From an uncultured Pseudomonadales bacterium (lineage in GTDB: Bacteria > Pseudomonadota > Gammaproteobacteria > Pseudomonadales > IMCC2047), in contig CAMYKE010000098.1 of assembly GCA_947258895.1 (NCBI GenBank), forward strand, positions 1 through 10,450: DNA of 10,450 nt, written 5' to 3'. Position numbers and translations under genes: made by a program. Within the stretch, counting starts at the first letter, position 1. Every line of letters begins with the position of its first letter. The notes below the pieces were generated by a model. It searched no databases, was not told the DNA's origin, and was given only the letters and a program-made list of their open reading frames with translations. Of this stretch, positions 7,298 through 10,450 are shown in pieces.

Positions 7298-7302
7298 CGA
7301 TT
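7295..7302 (+). repeat. AAACGATT motif, copy 1 (possible operator)
   Basis: An identical octamer occurs at 7411-7418 in the same gap. The CG-centred AANCGNTT form resembles LacI/GalR-family operator cores. This copy overlaps the transporter -35 box, a position suited to repression. Confidence 0.3.
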
Positions 7303-7410
7303 GGTTGGGGATAGCTACACTGCGGGTCCGCTATTTCGGATATTTCTCCCGCGTAGCCGCGAACATTGTAATGGTTTTAGGGTTACATGCTATGCTTGGT
7401 TTTAAGCAAG

Positions 7411-7418
7411 AAACGATT
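7411..7418 (+). repeat. AAACGATT motif, copy 2 (possible operator)
   Basis: Second copy of the octamer, about 100 nt before the mutase start and 116 nt from copy 1. It lies just downstream of the weak TATGCT -10 candidate for the rightward gene. Confidence 0.3.
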
Positions 7419-7521
7419 ACATAACCCAGCGAGGATGCTGCGTACGGACGCGAGGTCAGGAACGCCACCGCGACCTGCAGCCCACCTGGCGTAATTACTA
7501 ACAGCCCTTCCGGGACCGGTA

Positions 7522-9252
7522 ATGAAAGAGGCGGTACTACAAGATTGGCTCAAGCGTGACCCCGACCCACGCACTCGGGCTGAACTGGAAGCGATGATTA
7601 CCAGTGACGACCATGCCGAACGGGCGGACCGCTTGGGCAGTCGCCTGCAATTCGGCACTGCGGGCCTGCGTGGCGAAGTCGGCACTGGTCCCGCACGAAT
7701 CAATCGTTTGGTGATCAGGGAAACGTCTGCGGGACTGGGTGCTTGCCTGCTGGAGCAGATCGCCAATGCTGCCACGCGCGGCGTAGTGGTCACCTTTGAC
7801 GGGCGCCCCGATTCGCGCCAGTTTGCCGAGGATGCCGCCTGTGTATTTGCCGGTATGGGAATCCAGGTGTTCCTGACAACAGACGTTGCTGCGACCCCGA
7901 TCTGCGCCTATGGCATCAGGCAGCTTTGCGCCGCCGGTGGCGTGGCAGTGACTGCCAGCCATAATCCGCCCGGCTACAACGGCTACAAGGTGTTTTGGGA
8001 CAAGGGCGCCCAGATCGTCGCGCCGCTGGACGGTGAGATCGCGACGGCCATCGACCGGGCGGCGGGCACCGAGGTACCCTGGATGGATTTCGCCGAGGCC
8101 CGCGCTAGCGGCAAAATACAGTTTGTGGGCCCCGAATTTTACGCGGCCTATCGTAACGCGGTGCTCACCTCACCGCTATTCCAGCAAACCGTCGACCCCG
8201 CCTCCGTAAGCATTGCCTATAGCCCGTTACATGGCGTAGGGGCAGCAATGGCGGAGTCATTACTTGCCGGAGCGGGCTTCACACAGTTTTTTACCGTCGC
8301 ATCCCAGCGCGAACCGGATGGTGCTTTCCCCACCGTACAGGTACCGAATCCGGAGGATCCTGCCGCGATGCAGGCCGTGATAGCGCTGGCGCAGCAACAG
8401 CAGACCACCCTCGCCTGCGCATCCGATCCCGATGCCGATCGCCTTGCCGTTGCGGTGCGCGAACTCGATGGCAGCTACCAGATGCTCAGTGGTAACCAGG
8501 TCGGTGTTCTGCTGGCTCACTATTTGTTGGGCCTGGGGACGACCCAGGCCGGAAAGATTCCGCTCCTTGGCACCACGATCGTATCGTCCCGAATGCTGAA
8601 GTCCATTGCGGTAGCCGCGGGCGCCCGCTATTACGAGACCCTGAGTGGTTGCAAGTGGTTGGCAAACATCGCGCTGGCGCTTGAAGATGGTGAACATCAG
8701 TTCCTGTTCGCGTACGAGGAGGCCATCGGGTACATGGTGGGTGACCTGGTACACGATAAGGATGGCCTGTCAGCGCTGCTGGCTTTCGCACAAATGACGG
8801 CGCAACTGGCAACGCAGGGCAAGACAGTCCTTTCCGAACTTGAATACCTCTACCGCCGGCACGGTTACTACATTACCGGGCAGCGATGTATCACTACCAG
8901 CGACCGGTTGTTACTGGGCGAAAAATTGCGTAACTCGCCGCCAACACGGATTGCCGGCAACAGAATCACCGTGACCGAAGACCTGAAGACGCAACGGCGG
9001 CAGTTTGCGGATGGCAGCAGCGAGCCCATCGACCTGCCGCCTGCGGATGTACTGATCTACGAACTGGAGAACGATGCCCGCGTCATCCTGCGGCCCTCCG
9101 GTACCGAACCCAAACTGAAATGCTACTATGAAATCAGCGAGCAGATTTGCGCGGAAGAAGAGTTCGCAGCGGCAGAGCGGCGCGGTCTCGACAACCTCGA
9201 GCGGCTGATTACCGCGCACCAGGCGGAACTGGATATCCTGCGCGGCGCCTAG
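7522..9252 (+). CDS. Phospho-sugar mutase (phosphoglucomutase/phosphomannomutase family)
   Basis: A cytoplasmic alpha-D-phosphohexomutase that interconverts sugar-1-phosphate and sugar-6-phosphate, most likely glucose phosphates. The 576-residue length fits the PGM2/PgcA-type branch better than the roughly 460-residue AlgC or GlmM types. All family loops are present: substrate-entry FGTAGLRG (44-51), phosphoserine loop TASHNP (144-149, with S146 as the phosphoryl carrier), magnesium loop DPDADR (302-307), sugar-binding EEAIGY (399-404) and phosphate-binding RPSGTEPK (524-531). The gene looks intact. The start ATG has a weak GGGA about 6 nt upstream. It is divergent from the broken sugar transporter, which suggests that the sugar brought in was once channelled through glucose-1- or -6-phosphate. 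Exact substrate preference (glucose or mannose) cannot be read from sequence. Confidence 0.95.
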   Translation: MKEAVLQDWLKRDPDPRTRAELEAMITSDDHAERADRLGSRLQFGTAGLRGEVGTGPARINRLVIRETSAGLGACLLEQIANAATRGVVVTFDGRPDSRQFAEDAACVFAGMGIQVFLTTDVAATPICAYGIRQLCAAGGVAVTASHNPPGYNGYKVFWDKGAQIVAPLDGEIATAIDRAAGTEVPWMDFAEARASGKIQFVGPEFYAAYRNAVLTSPLFQQTVDPASVSIAYSPLHGVGAAMAESLLAGAGFTQFFTVASQREPDGAFPTVQVPNPEDPAAMQAVIALAQQQQTTLACASDPDADRLAVAVRELDGSYQMLSGNQVGVLLAHYLLGLGTTQAGKIPLLGTTIVSSRMLKSIAVAAGARYYETLSGCKWLANIALALEDGEHQFLFAYEEAIGYMVGDLVHDKDGLSALLAFAQMTAQLATQGKTVLSELEYLYRRHGYYITGQRCITTSDRLLLGEKLRNSPPTRIAGNRITVTEDLKTQRRQFADGSSEPIDLPPADVLIYELENDARVILRPSGTEPKLKCYYEISEQICAEEEFAAAERRGLDNLERLITAHQAELDILRGA

Positions 9253-9322
9253 CAGCCGGCTGTGATAGAAAGCGTATTACTGCGCGGATTACGATAACTT
9301 TCCTGGAATTCGCCCTTCCGAA

Positions 9323-9369
9323 GCAGTGGTGGCCATTGCCGTGCCTGTCGCGCTTCCCTCAACCACTGC
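9323..9369. repeat. Inverted repeat downstream of the mutase gene
   Basis: GCAGTGGT (9323-9330) and ACCACTGC (9362-9369) are perfect 8-bp complements around a 31-nt loop. No T run follows, so it is not a typical intrinsic terminator. It lies in the 248-nt gap between the mutase and the DUF2489 gene, where I see no gene. Confidence 0.4.
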
Positions 9370-9429
9370 GGCGCTACTGGTACCATCGAGACACTTCGCA
9401 ACCAGGACCACGGTGAACCATATCTGCCT

Positions 9430-9444
9430 ATACACAGTATAATC
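9430..9444 (+). promoter_or_regulatory. -10 box within an inverted repeat, promoter of the DUF2489 gene
   Basis: A perfect TATAAT (9439-9444) lies 56 nt before the DUF2489 start. It overlaps the inverted repeat TATAC-ACA-GTATA (9430-9442), which could be an operator. The best -35 candidate, TGAACC at 9414-9419, is a poor match with a 19-nt spacer. Confidence 0.45.
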
Positions 9445-9500
9445 TCTAAACAAGCACACTCGGTCTACTAAACACATCCTGGAGCGGAGTACATTCAACG

Positions 9501-9971
9501 ATGATTGGTTTCCTTTCGATAGCTGCACTGATTCTCACGGGGCTGGCCGGTTATGCCGGCTACCTGTGGTGGCAGGTTTTTCGGCAGCAACAACAGCGGC
9601 GCGAGCAGGCCGAGAAAGCGGAGCGACAGCGACAGGAGGCGGAAAGCACCGCCAGGAAAAACATCAAATTAATGCTGGAAGTACTGGACCAGGGACAGGT
9701 GTCCCTCACCGAAGGAGCGATCCGGGTGATGGCCTTTGTACCGGCCTTGCCGGAGGATGAGCGATTATCTCCCCGCTATCAGCCATTCCGGCAGCTTGCC
9801 GAAGCCGCTGCCCATATTCCCATCCTCGATGCCTGGCGCGATTTGAGCCGCGCCCAACAGGATCGTTTTGACGGGGAACGCGCCCAACTTGAGGCGCAGC
9901 ACCGCGATGCGCTGCTGATCGCTACCCGCGCGATGCTGAAAAAGGAACAGCATGCCCATACCATCAATTAA
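9501..9971 (+). CDS. Membrane-anchored DUF2489 domain protein
   Basis: A 156-residue protein of unknown function belonging, by its motif pattern, to the gammaproteobacterial DUF2489 family. Residues 1-27 (IGFLSIAALILTGLAGYAGY then LWWQVF) form a single N-terminal membrane anchor. Residues 28-60 are a highly charged Gln/Arg/Glu helix, probably a coiled coil. The C-terminal domain contains QVSLTEGAIRVMAF (70-83) and the hallmark AAAHIPILDAWRDL with RFDGERAQLEAQHRDALL further on. The positive residues after the anchor suggest that the soluble domain is cytoplasmic. GGAG at 9486-9489 lies 11 nt before the ATG. It is transcribed alone, with its own -10 box, and convergently to the gene at the right edge. 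Confidence 0.85.
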   Translation: MIGFLSIAALILTGLAGYAGYLWWQVFRQQQQRREQAEKAERQRQEAESTARKNIKLMLEVLDQGQVSLTEGAIRVMAFVPALPEDERLSPRYQPFRQLAEAAAHIPILDAWRDLSRAQQDRFDGERAQLEAQHRDALLIATRAMLKKEQHAHTIN

Positions 9972-10078
9972 CGAGGCGCGTTCAGGACGTTGCAGACATC
10001 GGCGAAGCGTATCGATAGGGAAAGGGCGCGACTGGTGTGCCTTGCCAAACCTGAAATAGTTGCTGCTACCTGCCCAAG

Positions 10079-10098
10079 CCGCAAGCATCTCCTTGCGG
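10079..10098. repeat. 7-bp hairpin in the convergent gap
   Basis: CCGCAAG and CTTGCGG pair perfectly around a six-base loop. It lies between the converging DUF2489 gene and the right-edge gene, where a bidirectional terminator would be expected. Neither side has the T run of an intrinsic terminator. The rest of the 265-nt gap (9972-10236) shows nothing else I can support. Confidence 0.35.
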
Positions 10099-10236
10099 GG
10101 TCGTTGTCGGGACGGTGAAACGTGGCGGTCTACTGTACAAGTGGTCTCCCTGCTATGCTGCGCGTCAGCCAACGCGACATTGAACGGCCGTCCTTCTGCG
10201 GCGACCGGCTGCTGCCGGTGACGCAGCCAAGGTTCA

Positions 10237-10450
10237 TCAATCGCCAGAGACTTCAATCAGGTTTAACGCGGCCAATTTTTCGGAAACTTTACTGATCACA
10301 GATTTGGCCAGCTCATCTATGTCGTCGGGATTACGGGTCTCGGACTTTATGGTCCAGACGAGATGATCCGAAGCATTGTCATAAAGCGTGGTTTCAATCA
10401 CATAATACTCGACTTCCCGCCAGTAACCCGGAGATCTCGTCACAATATAG
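10237..10450 (-). CDS. C-terminal part of an unidentified protein, possibly a DUF4136-like lipoprotein (runs off the window)
   Basis: The frame is open from the window edge to TGA at 10237-10239, so the visible 70 residues are a C-terminus. A GTG at 10443 is in frame but need not be the start. The pattern VEYYVIETTLYDNASDHLVW, then SETRNPDDIDELAKSVISKV and LNLI, reads as an edge beta-hairpin followed by an amphipathic helix. This arrangement is seen at the end of small envelope lipoproteins such as the DUF4136 type, where LYD..TGKLVW and SET are typical. A signal peptide or lipobox would lie outside the window. The coding nature is well supported by amino-acid pattern; the family name is tentative. 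Confidence 0.6.
   Translation of the reverse strand, partial: YIVTRSPGYWREVEYYVIETTLYDNASDHLVWTIKSETRNPDDIDELAKSVISKVSEKLAALNLIEVSGD

Larger units (their letters stand above)
7160..7521. other. Divergent regulatory region between transporter and sugar-phosphate mutase
   Basis: This 362-nt gap has no supported gene. It holds the transporter promoter, its roughly 100-nt leader, a perfect palindrome at 7231-7240, a 5-bp hairpin at 7208-7225 (CCAGC/GCTGG), two copies of AAACGATT, and weak candidate boxes for the rightward gene. For the latter, TATGCT at about 7390-7395 is preceded by TGC as an extended -10, without a good -35. The divergent arrangement suggests shared control of uptake and sugar-phosphate metabolism; this is inference. 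Confidence 0.6.

Noticed and set aside
9253..9262. CAGCCGGCTG palindrome right after the mutase stop as a terminator
   Set aside because: It has no loop-forming centre and no downstream T run.
9424..9438. LexA-like site before the DUF2489 gene (CTG...CAG)
   Set aside because: Only 8 nt separate CTG and CAG, whereas a LexA box needs 10 with CTGT and ACAG ends. The spacing is wrong.
9765..10256. Minus-strand 163-codon open frame across the DUF2489 3' end and the following gap
   Set aside because: Its C-terminal third is antisense to DUF2489 and its start overlaps the right-edge gene. I could recognise no domain, so I treat it as chance.
1..10450. CRISPR array, toxin-antitoxin pair, transposase, integrase or tRNA gene
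   Set aside because: Reading both strands, I found no regularly spaced repeats, no tRNA-like fold signature and no protein pattern of these classes.

Overview
The window looks like a chromosomal segment of a gammaproteobacterium, probably a non-enteric one. The reasons are YcgL and YcgN family proteins, a DUF2489 protein, and the block dnaX-ybaB-recR with an SRP RNA sequence just upstream of dnaX. Coding DNA is GC-rich, while the dnaX-ybaB spacer is conspicuously AT-rich. No tRNA, rRNA, CRISPR array, transposase or integrase is visible.

Layout. (1) 1-621, minus: the N-terminal two thirds of a histone-deacetylase-family amidohydrolase, cut by the window edge. (2) 831-5752, minus: a tightly packed housekeeping block, transcribed in the order dnaX, ybaB, recR, rnd, ycgL, ycgN. 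It covers clamp-loader subunits, a nucleoid-associated protein, recombination mediator RecR, RNase D and two small conserved proteins. Gaps after ybaB are 12 nt or less, and rnd/ycgL overlap by 4 nt. dnaX carries a nine-A slippage run at the gamma/tau boundary. (3) 5867-5936, minus: the conserved 3' part of the 4.5S SRP RNA, in its usual place upstream of dnaX, but with no recognisable 5' half. (4) 5905-7159, minus: a XylE-like sugar:H+ symporter gene that is broken twice. A frameshifting deletion removes TM2, and its 3' end runs directly into the SRP RNA sequence. (5) 7522-9252, plus: an intact phosphoglucomutase/phosphomannomutase-type enzyme, divergent from the transporter. (6) 9501-9971, plus: a membrane-anchored DUF2489 protein. 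(7) 10237-10450, minus: the C-terminus of a protein that continues past the window.

How they work together. dnaX, ybaB and recR serve replication and recombination. rnd, ycgL and ycgN are probably co-transcribed behind them. The divergent transporter/mutase pair looks like the remains of a sugar-uptake and sugar-phosphate locus with a shared regulatory gap.

The most interesting point is the transporter/SRP RNA junction. Coding sequence that aligns with XylE up to about TM11 ends exactly where the universally conserved SRP RNA tip begins. This could be a real rearrangement, an attachment-site remnant or an assembly chimera; the sequence alone cannot decide. Nothing in the window clearly amounts to an undescribed multi-gene system.
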